Positions 46,396-58,136 of a stretch of 64,000 bases of DNA are shown here, one piece after another (the first letter of the stretch is position 1; every line of letters starts with the position of its first letter). The stretch is taken from positions 14,584,017-14,648,016 of the forward strand of contig NC_088307.1 of assembly GCF_032854445.1 (NCBI RefSeq), given 5' to 3'. Source of the DNA: Liolophura sinensis (taxonomy: Eukaryota; Mollusca; Polyplacophora; Chitonida; Chitonidae). A program made the translations under genes and the position numbers. The notes under the pieces were generated by a model. It was not told the DNA's origin. It saw only the letters and a program-made list of their open reading frames with translations, and searched no databases.

Positions 46396-47596
46396 ATTTT
46401 TCAAAGCATCTATGGTGGCCCACATAACCCGATTAATTTTTGGTATCTTTTTATTCGGCTTGGGTGAAAACAATTATCACCTTTGTAACCAATGTTCACC
46501 TACTTGGAAACAGTTTCAGTGTTAGGATTTCACCCGGGTGAAAAAGTTTCAACTTGGTGACAACTCATGATACAAGAAGTCTCGTTCTCCTTCCAGAGCC
46601 ATGTGTTTAACATAACAGATAAAGGCCACACGTGTATTGATTAGGGCAAGTACAGTTCGGGATGCACGTATGTGACTATGTATGCCATCTCTTGTCACAA
46701 GACTTTCCTCATTAACGGGTCCTATGCACATTTATTGGAATTCAGTGACGTCACAGAAATCGATTGTTTCCACCAAATGTTTACTGTGTAGTCTTTGCTA
46801 GAGAGTGTGAGGTTAATTTATGCTGCATTTTTACCAGGCACGAGCCTGTTATTAACCGGTCTTAATCTATGACCGGAAGGGCCAGAAATCGAGACAGAGA
46901 CTCGAGTGTCAGGATCTAACAAGATGGTCGATAAAGCCTTACGTGTGGAATTCACGAAGACCTCTGTTGAATTCTAACGAACTACTTTTTTCTAGGCTCG
47001 TGTAGTTCGGTGTAAATCTACACAGGAAGCTTTATCTGTTTGTTTACTATTCTCTTTTTTTTTTCTTACACAAATGACTATCCAGCTGAGTTTTGCCTCT
47101 GTCCGTAAACCAGGAGCTATCTGCAAATTCTCTCAGTTTTAATACTGTATCACTGCGCGGTTTGCCCAGTAGTAGTTGTAATAATGACCACTGAAGGAGG
47201 TTACCACCAGATCGATGGAATCTAGGATGCAGTGAAGAAGACAAGGCATGAATGAGGCTTCGTGTATAAGCTGATGTAAGGGTAGTGGAGGACCAAACGC
47301 ACTCTGCCTCTCTGGTAAGCAGCTACAATGACCAAATCGATATCTTAGAGCCACCGCGTGTTGACCTCTTCTATATAACTTGCTTATTTTTTTCTTTGCC
47401 AGGGGACTTAATCCGCCCTTGAGCTTGATCGGGCATGAGAAGCCTTGTTTGTGGAGCAAAAAACTCAACAACTCCTAGATATTTGATAGAGTTTGTTTCT
47501 ACCTCTGATCGAAAGGTAGAAATAACATCCAAAAAGGTAATTTCGCTGGCGTGCATGTGATCCGTAAGATTCGAGTTTTAGCATCGGCTAAGTATT
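46396..47596. other. Unannotated sequence
   Basis: Overlapping minus-strand frames at 47047-47556 are somewhat GC-richer than surroundings (peptides such as GGNLLQWSLLQLLLGKPRSD), but no family is recognised and no splice pairing is convincing. Confidence 0.35.
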
Positions 47597-47658
47597 GATC
47601 ATTTTCAGAGTTAACTGACGGATGTTCGATCATTTTCAGAGTTAACCGACGGATATGC
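47597..47658 (+). repeat. Two-copy 31-bp tandem duplication
   Basis: 'gatcattttcagagttaact' plus 'gacggatgttc' is followed directly by a second copy differing at three positions. Confidence 0.9.
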
Positions 47659-48022
47659 GACCTATTGATATCACAGAGTTATATCTTTCGGAATGACATA
47701 AATGAGATAGGTATTAATATCATACCTGTGCGTATGGCAGGGTAGATGAACTATTACATATTCGCTGTAATTTAGAATAATAAATAAATGATAAACTGAT
47801 CAGACCGATGTTAACTGTGCTGACAGTTCTATCCAAACGATTACCTGCTGTTTGTTTTTATCATAAAACCATAGTAAAATTTCTACAGTTAGCATCTCTA
47901 TGGCTACAGCATTAGGCAAACATGGCTTGTTCTATTCAAACAATTCCATCTATGAACGCGGTTTCGTTAGCAGAAGTACTGTGCGTGTTTAATTGTTTAG
48001 TTCGTTGACTTTTCACCTGCAG

Positions 48023-48273
48023 TTTGTGTGGCTACAGATGTAAAGATCGTTTGTGTTCTCTCTCAGTCGATACATCTCAAACAGCTTGTCACATGTCAAC
48101 ACAAGATGTGCCGCACTGGAAATAAATCTCCATTCAGGATTAACCGTTCTTCTCTATTTACCAAAACCATAGTCATTTCTGATCTTGATTTATCGAGCTG
48201 TGAAATCGGACACTCGTTTGACGGAGCCGTTTATTTCCTGTCTGCGGGAAGAAAATGGATAAAAAATGTCGAG
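48023..48273 (+). CDS. Candidate internal coding exon, unidentified
   Basis: A possible 3' splice site 'gacttttcacctgcag|' ends at 48022, and a 5' splice site GAG|GTTAGT follows 48273. Between them one frame is open for 83 codons (after two bases completing a previous codon). The peptide contains KIVCVLSQSIHLKQLV, CRTGNKSPFRINRSS, ISDLDLSSCEIGHSFDG and AVYFLSAGRKWIKN. Its even mix of hydrophobic and polar residues, with four or five Cys, looks more protein-like than most frames here. No family recognised. No neighbouring exon found within several kb. Confidence 0.3.
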
Positions 48274-49399
48274 GTTAGTATCGTGATAAGCCCAAGGCAG
48301 TAGTGGATAATCCATTTACCATCTGTCAGAACATATTCCGGTAAATTTAGGCAGCTTGGAAACACAAGACAACAAATCCACAGTTTCACCTGCTTCTGGT
48401 CAGTGAGTTCGATATAGTGACTTAAGGACGTCATATCTTTACTGTTTACATCTATTCAACACCATCACCGTTTCCAACGCGCCAGTGTAACGACAAATCC
48501 TGTTTACGCTTTGGTTTGATGGACACTTAAGCTATTTCGGGAAGTATACTCAGACTATATCGGAAACACCATGTCTTTCCGTCTATCTGTCTGTAGACAC
48601 GATTTTGTCCATGAATCTTCTCCTAAACTACTGCGCCAGTTTTGATGAAACTTGTGCGTGCTGATGTTTAATTGCATTCGGGTAATTTTTTTTTCAAAAT
48701 TATTCGCCATCAGGTATTTAGTACAATAATGGATTTTCATATACACTGTATTCTGTTCAGATGCAACTTTTATCCATTCTAACTGGATGCAATCAACGCC
48801 CATCACGAATGACCCCTGAATCAATCTATGCGAAGCTAAACTAAGCAACGCGAAGCCTTGCTATCTCTTGTATTAAGGTTTTGTAAGTTTTCTTTTTGTT
48901 TATTTTTGAAAATGTTGAGGAATGGAAGAGTGGTATTTCGGTATTTCACCGTAGAATTAGAATGAACACTTATGGAGAATAGATGAACGCATACGATAAG
49001 AAAGGACGCACTCGTGCTCACACTAAAATACTTAACAAACATTTGTTAAAATCGCGTGTGATAATCACACTGGGTAAATCATAGTTGCCTTTGAAACTAT
49101 TGCTAACGTCTGCTAAAAGCTAAGATAAAATAACGTTCAAATTTAAACACATTAATCGCACTTAGTTTATCGTTACACGAAACAGCTGCCGTTGCAGATT
49201 TTGAATTCACATTTGTCGCCGAATTACACATCTGGTTGGATTAGGCATATGATGCGCTAGACTTGCTTTGCTCTATAAGTTCTCAGGCGTAAACAGGGTA
49301 ATTTAAGAAATTTGGACGGAGAAGAATGCATAAAAAATACACACCTTAAGTTAATTAAAGACAGAAATCAATAGTTCTTGGAAGTGTGGAAGGCTGTGT
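48274..49399. other. Unannotated sequence
   Basis: Nothing recognisable; frames on the minus strand at 48231-49042 are AT-rich and lack motifs. Confidence 0.4.
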
Positions 49400-50650
49400 G
49401 GTGGTTCTGGCTAGGCGAGGCCAAGTTGTCTGGCTGTGGATGTGGAGTAGACAGCTCTGTACAGACTAATATTCCAACCGGCATCAAGTGTTAAATTAAA
49501 AACGTTGAACAGAAAAAAAATCCAATCATAAGTTATTTGAGCCTTTGTGCGCTCTAAATATATAACAGGCAGGCTAGATATGGAGACGGGAAGCTTGTTC
49601 CATTCTCGAGGACCTTTCGAAAGGATGAAATATCCGGAGAGGTTAGTGTACATCAGACTGTATTTTGAAAATGGTTTGAAACGTTGTTGGGAGGTAGAAG
49701 GGACTATATATAAACTTATGGACAATTTGGAGGCAAGAAATGGTGCTGAGTTGAAATAAATCAAGGATTTATACTTGATGGCATTAGGGCTTGGTGCGTG
49801 TAAATCTGTGGGACGAAGCTATAATGCGGTTTGCCCGCTTTTGCAAAATACACAAGGGATTTAGGTGTGTCCTGTAGGTGTTACCATAAAGTGCATTTGC
49901 CTAGGAAATGTAGGGTAGAATGAGGGAGATATACAGTATCAGAAGTGTTTTTTTGTTCATTAGTTTCTTCCTATGTTTTATAACTCCTGTGTTGCGTGAA
50001 ATATATGTAATGTGGGATGTCCATGATAGGTTAACGCCGAAAACAACGCCAAGAAACTTGAAACCATCATATATGGTTTATGATCATGTATGTAGTTTTA
50101 TTTATTTATTTATTTGGTTGGTGGTTTACGCCGTACTCAAGAATATTTCACGGCGGCCAGCATTATGGTGGGTGGAAACCGGGCAGAGCCCAGAGGAAAC
50201 CCACGACCGCCCGCAGGTTGCTGAGAGACCTTCCCACGTACGACCGGAGAGGAAGCAAGCATGAGGTGGACTCACAGCGACCGCATTGGTGAGAGACTCC
50301 TGGTTCATTACGCTGCGCTAGCGCGCTAACCAACTGAACCACGGAGGCCCCTATGTAGTTTTATTAATACTTAGTACAAGCTTATCGGCATGGAACCAGC
50401 GTTGAACTGACTCCAGCTCACCTGTCATGGTATCAATAATTTCCAGAAACCAGAAAAATGAAGGCTGGTGTCATCGGAAGAAAGAATGAAGTTGTGAAGA
50501 GACGAGGAGTTTATTGTGTCATTTATATAGACTAAAAAGAATAGGGGTCCTAATATAGAGCCCTGGGGCACTCCACATTCAACTGGGGACTTCTTGACAG
50601 GATTCGGGCACATACTGTCTATCGTTTGTATATGTGACGCTACTAGTAGA
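49400..50650 (-). mobile_element. LINE reverse transcriptase relic (ORF2 C-terminal half), interrupted by a SINE-A
   Basis: Minus-strand peptides in three frames follow the order of a non-LTR reverse transcriptase. First VECGVPQGSILGPLFFLVYI and SSDDTSLHF (the degraded catalytic xxDD box) at 50613-50425. Then, after a frame change, TGELESVQRWFHADKLVLSI to about 50366. The SINE interrupts here. It continues with FKFLGVVFGVNLSWTSHITY, LILYISLILPYIS and NTYRTHLNPLCILQKRANRI (about 50070-49820). It ends with the usual terminal GPREWNKLPVSISSLP at about 49640-49550. Stops and frameshifts show it is dead. The style is that of Jockey/CR1/L2-like LINEs; the clade is not resolved. No endonuclease domain found. 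Confidence 0.88.
50089..50365 (-). mobile_element. SINE-A, full length, inserted in the LINE, 14-bp target-site duplication
   Basis: The element 50103-50351 is bounded by perfect 'tatgtagttttatt' (50089-50102 and 50352-50365). The minus-strand head has A-box 'tggttcagttggttagcgc', then the conserved body, and 'ggcgtaaaccaccaaccaaa' plus an (AAAT)n tail. Removing it rejoins the reverse transcriptase reading across the site, so the LINE was already here when the SINE landed. Confidence 0.95.
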
Positions 50651-51189
50651 GATAGAGGGATACTCGTTCCTCATATTGTGATGAAAGTTATAATCAGTGC
50701 CGTGGAAAGGAAGGGGCATTCAAGAATGGATCTTGGGTCGGGAGATGATCGGCCATAAGGATATATTAATGGGCACTAGAAACAAAGGATTACACGTATT
50801 ACGTTAGGAAGATGATAACCAAATATTCTAGCATAACATAACCTCAAAGAAAGTGAAATCACTACTCCTAAAAAACAAAGATATCTTAAACTAGAAGTAT
50901 AAACATATAGTATATACAGATATTTCATGCCACACAATGCGGTTGACATAGAATAGAAAAAGAATAGAAAAATAAAAAAATAATAAAAAATTTTAAAAAA
51001 TGAAAAATAAAAAAATAAAAAATATAAATAAATAAATTCCTTGCCGTGTTATAAGAAAGAAAGACAGAAAAGCCAGTCACCCACGAAGATAAATTATTAA
51101 TGAAAAATTTAAGACAGGATAGTAACAACTCAGTCGGAGTCCCAATCAAAGTGCAAAATAGATGTCAAAAGGTGAAAGAGACATGCCAA
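50651..51189. other. Low-complexity gap between LINE ORF1 and ORF2 relics
   Basis: It contains an A-rich, T-poor stretch (about 50953-51035, repeated 'aaaaataaaaa'). The LINE endonuclease and the N-terminal part of the reverse transcriptase would be expected here but are not found. Either the element has an internal deletion or the two relics are separate insertions in the same orientation. Confidence 0.45.
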
Positions 51190-51760
51190 GTTTAGACTTA
51201 AATAACACGAGGGCTTTGTGTGAGCTTTCCGTCGATGTCTCTAAAGCACTGTCTCCCTCAATGCCATAGTTCTTAAACCGTCCAACCTGGAATGTTGCTC
51301 AAGGTCATAATGGCTACTGCGGTCGACACGCGATTGGCGGAGTTTAATATTTTCTGCACGGTCCCTTTCATGTTTATTACTTGATCGGTTTATGACAGAT
51401 CTTAGAGCGTCATTGTCATTGTAAAGATAAAAAATCCGCATTTATCTTGCTCGGCTAATGTTGTAATCTTAGTGCTGAGTTTGGCCTCGAGTTTGTTTAA
51501 ATCTCATTGTCAAGATGAAAAATCCGCATTTCTTCTTGCTCGAGTAATGTTGTAATCTTAGTGCTGAGTTTGGCCTCAAGCTTGTATAATTGGTAAATTA
51601 GTAATCATAGAGTCAAATTTGCACATTACAGTGCCGAGTGAATCCTCAATAGTAGGTCTAGTAGTTACAGATGTAACAATATCTGTGGTGGCCTCATCCA
51701 GGTTACTGTGGGAGGAAATATCTTTCCTGCACTGACGCTTTTTTTGCGTGGCATGGTGGT
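51190..51760 (-). mobile_element. LINE ORF1 relic
   Basis: On the minus strand an ATG at 51754-51752 opens MPRKK. A shift within a seven-base A-run (T-run at 51739-51745 on plus) leads to RQCRKDISSHSNLDEATTDI. Later comes a coiled-coil-like piece (LEAKLSTKITTLLEQEE) that is duplicated with a period of 89 bases. It ends in DLEQHSRLDGLR, the L-E-Q-x-S-R-x-x-x-L-R step typical of LINE ORF1 proteins at the end of the coiled coil. Several frameshifts and stops. Same orientation as the reverse transcriptase relic 1 kb further on, so probably the same element. Confidence 0.6.
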
Positions 51761-54649
51761 ACAGTACAGCCAAAGTGCGACACAGTACACTTTGTTAAGG
51801 TGAGTAAGGTGAGTAGTCAGGTGAGACCTCGCAGGTATTCGGCTTGGAGACCCGTTCAGGAAGCAAGAAGTCCGTGCAGCTGGAGAGGTGTGCCTGGGCA
51901 GGGGGAGTTGGTAAGCAAGGAAGAGATAATATATGTGTTGTTGTTGACGCCAAGTCAAAACAACGTTAGAAGACAAAGACACAGAAAATATGCAGTAAAG
52001 TAGTGGTTTGCTAGCAAGAACCTTATCAACTGCAGCGGGTGACTCACACTTATAAGGTATACATTGGAGGCCAAATATCGCCTAACCCACTCCGATCTTT
52101 GATACATCCTTCGGGGTGCTCAGAGACTTTTTGACCGTCTATCCACTAGCCCCATTTTCTCTGTGGATTAAAATTTAGAATTGTCCTTTATTAATAAAAT
52201 AAATGACAAAAAGCAAGGAGCGACATAGTAACCATTGTCTCACGCCTAGTTTAACTGTTACTTTCACTATTTTTATCGATTCAGAGGTTCATACTTTCCT
52301 ACTAGAGGCAGTTTAGACCTTTAAAGATATAACTATGACAAAATAGAGAAAATGGTTGAAAGGTTAGCCATTTGTATGAAGAAATAGTCTATAGGCGTCA
52401 AGTGGAGCGTAAATTACTTCCGATTTATCGGATAATGGAAGAAATTACAAAGCCGCTTTAGAATGGAGACTAGCACACGTCAAAGGAAACAAAAAACATC
52501 GTCTGAGTGACTCTGGAAGGCTGATACTTGGTTTTGTGGGCATGTTTTCTACTCAGATGGTTTCATATCCTCTTTTTCGTTCTATTGGACGAGGAAGGGA
52601 TCTTTGTAAGGAAAGGGCACAATGTACTCTGATTACAGAGCGTTCTGTCGCCCTTGGGGTCAGATAGATTAGTGGGGAGAGAGGTGGGTAGAAACAGCTT
52701 TCGACGATGTCTCCGCCTAGATCGGGGGTAATCAGGTAAAGCCTCTCACGAATTGCTCCACAAATAAGGATATGAGACCGGTAGTAATTTTGAGGATGTG
52801 TTGGTAACTCGAGCTGACCTTGTCACAGCTAGGTAGTCGGGTTTTAAGCCATTAGCTGGGAAAAGAGTGGGTCAGCATGAGGACACAGGTCTGTCAACGA
52901 ATCTCCCTCACATCAAAGAAGATACGACTCCATTAAAGGTGAACACAATTTATTCATCACGCACACTTTAATTGGCTGAGTCAGTGTGAAGTATTTCCGG
53001 ATTGGTAATCTATGGTAACCTCGTGACAAAGCACTCTCTCTGGCTTTTGCACTGAGTCAATATATTTTCCTATTTATGGTATCTATTTTGCGCTTTCACA
53101 GAAAGACAGGATCTTATGACGTACTTTATCATTTTCACCTAATTTCATGCAGGTGTTTTATAGAAAGGCTAAAACTCTCTTACGCCTGAAAAAAAAATTA
53201 GCTCATTTTTATTTTATTTTTAACTTCGATTTTTTTCTTCTATATCTGGTATATGGATCCACGTCACCGACCTTCACGTCACATATGTTTTTTCGCTAGT
53301 ACTGCATGCCAACAGAAGATCCGCAAAGATTCTAATAATAGGGCAGCTACATGTATGGTTTACACTCTTGTTTTAATTACCCAATCCGTTCACCTTTTCC
53401 CTATTTGAACCGAATCTATTCCAAATATATGGATACATCAGCAGCAGATAAGGCAAGCTCTCGTAGACTGAATAGTATATCTGATGTAAACTGTAACTCA
53501 GCTGGTTACTATACAATCGCAAGCAATCACGTGACAGGTAGAGCAATCGTTAATAAAGGTAAGCCACAAGACAGAAATGACCCTATATATTTGTATTACT
53601 GTTGTGAATTCAGATAATTTTATATATTTCATTGGAAATTTTCTACCTTCTTTCTTCGCGTTGCTAATACCCATATTCGGCCTTGTAACCACTCCGTGAC
53701 CTTTAAAGTCAATGCCATGCCTTACAACCCCAGTCGACAAATGTCCCGCCCCAGAGCAAGACTCTTCTCGTTTGTACAGACGTGCTTGCAGACAAACAGG
53801 CGTATTAGAGGCTAGTTTCCATTCAAATCTGGAAATTCAAAGGCGTTCAACAGATGTATTATGAGTGGTGGCACATAGACATATTGAAAAAATGAAACAA
53901 ACATGCATGGAGATCAATGGTGTAGATTTCTTACATTTACATGAACACATTGATGGATACAGTTTACCTGTAGACGTGGGTTTCTTTTGTCTCGAGTTGA
54001 TCAGCAACTGTTGGGGAAAGGAGAAGAAGGGAAGGGCGACGGAGATTATGAGGAGACATATGTATCATATTCTAATTAGTGACTGGTCAACTGTGCTTAG
54101 CCGTGGGCAATGAGAACCTAATTCTCTGCAATGGCTTCGTCAGTGCAAAGCCCGTCCTGGGTTGTGACACCTGGCCTAAGTATGCACCGGAGGCAAGCAT
54201 CATAGTTAATTAGACACCGGTTAAATGGAGACGTCGATCACTGGAGTCGGTTCTGACGAGGACAGAAAAACGTTTTCGAAGGTTTTATGACTGGCGTTCC
54301 CGGCACACTGTACTGCCAACTATCATGGACCGTCGTTCGTAAAACCTTCCCACCGGCTGTAAAACAGTGTTGTCTATACCGTACCTCTCAATCTATTCCC
54401 TCTGGGGCCAGAAAACTCAGGTGCTAGCATGACATTGCCTTAATGAGGCTGCATCTCACAATAAATTTTGATCTGCCTCGCCTGTAGGAAGCAGGTGAGC
54501 CCCATAGTGAAGGAATGGGAACCTACTTCCTACGTGACTAGATGCAATTTTAAATATTTGCCATATGTGACAGATTGTAAACTTCAACGCCTGATTCCCA
54601 CAAAATGTTATAAGGATATTTATTAAACAGAAAGTTAAACGTACAAAAA
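51761..54649. other. Unannotated sequence
   Basis: The first 200 bases may include the LINE 5' untranslated region. Beyond about 52.0 kb nothing is recognised. Frames at 53351-53617 and 53865-54113 are about 85 codons and lack motifs. Confidence 0.4.
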
Positions 54650-54840
54650 ACTTGAGTCAATCTTTGAGCCCAACTTAATCAGCGCCAGGAAGGTGAACGC
54701 CAATCTTCGGCCACAGAGTGAGTCAACGTTAATTATTACCGTGGAGCACTCACCACTCAAGTTAATAAGTTTTGTTAAAGTGAGTCAAACTTAGAGCAGT
54801 TGAAGAAAGTCTACTTTATCAGCGCCGACAAAGTGATCAC
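54650..54840 (+). repeat. Diverged duplication, about 140-bp period
   Basis: 'gagtcaatctttgag' followed by 'taatcagcgccaggaaggtg' near 54654-54697 is echoed by 'gagtcaaacttagag' and 'tatcagcgccgacaaagtga' near 54782-54837. Similarity is loose. Confidence 0.35.
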
Positions 54841-55081
54841 GAATATGTGTAAATGATTAAATGCTGCTCACCTACCTCTTCAACGCGTGAAGTACAAATA
54901 TTTTCATTTGGTTACTCTAAAGCTACTCCGGTGTACTAGTGTGAATAGTGTAAATAGCCCCAACAGACACCGATGGTTTATTGTTCAAAGTGAAATACTT
55001 GACAGTGAAATTATCCCAATAGAAATACATTAGAACCTTCATAGAATTCAATTCAGATTTTTTTACCGACATGTAACGTTA

Positions 55082-55145
55082 CACAGAGTCTATGCATCAA
55101 AACAGACATTTGTATACCAGCCATCAATTTGAACCTCAGCTGGAG
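55082..55145 (+). repeat. Family Y fragment
   Basis: 'gcatcaaaacagacatttgt' and 'ataccagccatcaa' match the left end of the copies at 306 and 57270. Confidence 0.45.
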
Positions 55146-55758
55146 AGATTAAAAAAAAAACAGCCTTCGTCATTTACTTCTTCCAAAGTGGTCCATTATT
55201 TGTAGATATGTGAAGACCTGCACATCAGCAGTTATCCACATTTTCAAATAATTACATATATATCCAAATGTAGACGGCCTTCACTAGTCTAAAATTTGGT
55301 ATTAATATCCCATATCATAATTAATCAATTTTTGTATTAATGTTATATTATTCAATATTTCAATCATCTATGCGACTAACATAAGACACTTATAGTGTCA
55401 GCTTTAGTGCATATTCATCTATGAGACTGTAATTTATGAGGTCATGTGTCCTTTGTGTTCCCACTTGTCCACCAGGCAATCTGTTATACTACCTGTTGTA
55501 ATGCTGTCATGGACTTTCAAGAAAGAACACGACAGTTTTCATTGCTTGATTGTACGCATTTTCCGATACCATGTTAGCTACAAAAAGTGCGCATGTATGT
55601 GTGTATACTTGGGATTTAAACGTCGCATTTCGCCAGGTTTAGTCATATGACATCACATAGACACAGACACGACACCTCACTCAGAGTCTTGTTTCCTTGT
55701 TCTAACTTCTCAGTGCTGAGCGCCAAGCAAAGTAGCAAGTATTATTTTTAAAGTCTCT
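55146..55758. other. Unannotated sequence
   Basis: Nothing recognisable. Confidence 0.4.
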
Positions 55759-55812
<54 letters not shown>

Positions 55813-56064
55813 TTATTTGATTGGTGTTTTACGCCGTACTCAAGAATATTTCACTTATACGACGGGCGGCCAGCATTATGGTGAGAGGAAACCGGGCACA
55901 GCCACAACCATCCGCAGGTTGCTGAAAGCCCTTCCCACTTACGACCGGAGAGGAAGCCAGCATGAGCTGGACACAGCGACCGCATTGGTGAGAGACTCCT
56001 GGGTCATTACGCTGTGCTATCGCGCTAAACCAACTGAGCCACGGAGGCGCTCTCTCTCTCTCTC

Positions 56065-56147
<83 letters not shown>
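55759..56147 (-). mobile_element. SINE-A inserted in a (TA)n microsatellite, with adjoining (CT)n
   Basis: A (TA)25-type run at 55759-55808 is followed by a minus-strand SINE-A at about 55809-56048 (tail 'gatttatttgattggtgttt', full body, head with A-box 'tggctcagttggtttagcgc'). Then come a (CT)n run at 56049-56118 and a second (AT)n run at 56119-56147. The element most likely landed in a TA repeat and duplicated part of it. The CT tract directly at the SINE 5' end is additional. It lacks the 'gggcagagcccggggg' segment of other copies. The 124-codon frame at 55808-56182 is an artefact. Confidence 0.88.
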
Positions 56148-56148
<1 letters not shown>

Positions 56149-56781
56149 CGAAGATAAGTCGTCTGAACGTAAAACACGATAAGGAATGTTATTATAGATA
56201 AAATAAATTCCTGTGGATTTTCTAGGTAGAAAAATTTTCCTGAAATCTAAAATACAGCGAATCCATAAAAAGATAGTTCTCATCCAATAAAATAGGACTT
56301 TTAGCGTAATGTTATTCTAGCCTGAACTGGATGCCATCCTAAGCGTTTCCATTATGCGTATAATGGCTTTCTGTCCATTTACAAAAAACATCACATGCTT
56401 TAAGCACGATTTCCTTTGGAATTGAATGAGAAAAAAAATTAAAACAAAACATTACTTCTACTGGAGCATGTGATTGATATTCAAACACGACAGTCGTCTT
56501 TGGAAGAAACCATACGGCTTCAGATTGTTTCCCAGAAGTGCATCTAAGCATTATTATACAGAATCCCTTTCTCAGCGGAAGGACATTTACAGTCACCGCA
56601 CACTTTAGAACGCATTAGTTATTGTAGAGTAGTGAACCCGAACCCTTAATGCGTCGTCAAGATGAAGTATCGACCATCCCCACGATGGGCGTGTGCAATG
56701 CCTCCCGCAAAAATATCTTGCTCATAAAGGTTTTCTTAATATTTCCCTGATGAGGCCTTTCTCTTGAGGGTTCGGCGTGTT
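56148..56781. other. Unannotated sequence
   Basis: Nothing recognisable apart from the start of the following repeat. Confidence 0.4.
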
Positions 56782-57262
56782 TCTCTCTGACGAGATCTCG
56801 TGAGATTTTGTTCAATGTCTATTTAACGAAATCTTTTTCGGGATATTTTGTGCACTGTTTGTATGACAAGATCTTTCTCGTGAGATTTTGTTCAATGTCG
56901 GTCTAAGGAGATCTTCCTCATGGAAGTTTGTTCAATGACGCTATCTCTCTGACGAGATCTCGTGAGATTTTGTACAATGCCTGTTTAACGAAATCTTTTT
57001 CGGGACATTTTGTGCACTGTTTGTATGACAAGATCTTTCTCGTGATATTTTGTTCAATGTCTGTCTAAGGAGATCTTCCTCATGGAAGTTTGTTCAATAA
57101 CGCTATCTCTCTGACGAGATCTTCCTCATGGAATTTTGTTCAATGACGCTATCTCTCTGACGAGATCTTCCTCATGGAATTTTGTTCAATGACTGTCTGT
57201 CGAGATCTTTCGTGGGAAGACGCAATGTCTCTCTGAAAAGATGTTCCTAGCGAAATTTTGTT
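56782..57262 (+). repeat. Higher-order tandem repeat: 162-bp unit of about four 40-bp submonomers
   Basis: 'tctctctgacgagatctcg' starts at 56782 and 56944, and 'tctctctgacgagatcttc' at 57106, giving two 162-base units. Each contains submonomers with the frame 'gagatctt...attttgttcaatg'. From 57106 a single 46-base submonomer is repeated instead (next start 57152). Internal variants (ctcgtgagattttg, tttcgggatattttg, cctcatggaagtttg) are kept in order between the two 162-base units, which defines a true higher-order array. Confidence 0.88.
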
Positions 57263-57269
57263 CAATTTT

Positions 57270-57478
57270 GGCATCAAAACATACATTCATATACCAAGGC
57301 GTCAACCAAAATGCAAATAAGTCCATAAATCCAGGTCAGTAATCTCAAGGCCCATTCCCAAAACAACATTCGACACAAACCACCAAAGAATAATGAAAGT
57401 ATGTAAAGTACAAAATTTAGACGGATTCACGCAAGTTGGAAATTGGAAAGACGTAAGGAATGTTCTAGGCGAATGAAT
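57270..57478 (+). repeat. Dispersed repeat family Y, copy 2
   Basis: It aligns with 306-528: 'gcatcaaaacatacattcat', 'gcgtcaaccaaaatg', 'ctcaaggcccattcccaaaa', 'acaaaccaccaaagaataat', 'gaaagtatgtaaagtac' and 'ttggaaagacgt'. Same orientation as copy 1. Confidence 0.55.
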
Positions 57479-58136
57479 AAGAATGTAAATAAGAAAAAAA
57501 CATAAACGAATACATGCATTTCAGTTGTACAAGCTTGGTCAGAGTAATGTTGTAGCCAGAATCTGCTGGAAAGCATACTGTAGCTGGCGTAAAATCACAG
57601 TCAACGAATCATGCGAGTTATGGGTTCGTGCGACAATGTCCTGTTTAAGTACATATGTACAGATTCCGAACTCCAGTTTGGCAAGTGTATGGCTTACGCT
57701 TGTCAGCTAAAACGGTTAATATTACTTCCGCCTTGGAAAAATCGTTATGATATTAAATTGCTGTAACCTTTTTACATTAGGCGGCATTCATTCACTTTGA
57801 TTTTTGGACCGTGCTATCTGAATGTCAAACGGCTTGAACGATTTGATTACGATGACATCATTGTTTAATGCGTCTCCCGTCTTTATGAAATATGCATTGC
57901 AATCTCCAATTTTCCCCCGAAAAACGACTACTGTTTCTTTCAACCCAGTTCTATTTCGAACTCTACAAAATAATATTAGTACACCCCGGTGCCATATTGC
58001 CCGCTGAAAGCATCGCGATGTGCGTCTGTGAATAACATAGCTTCTATTTGCCGAAATGTTAAAAGGCAACTGGAAAGCGTAACCAAATTATGCTGATAAG
58101 AAGTAAAAAACGATATTGGGTAAAGGTGTCAGTATC
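57479..58136. other. Unannotated sequence
   Basis: No supported gene; antiparallel small frames at 57788-58069 are shadows. Confidence 0.4.

Noticed and set aside
47047-47556. Three overlapping minus frames with slightly coding-like peptides
   Set aside because: No two frames share a plausible splice junction and no family is recognised; too weak to list as a gene.
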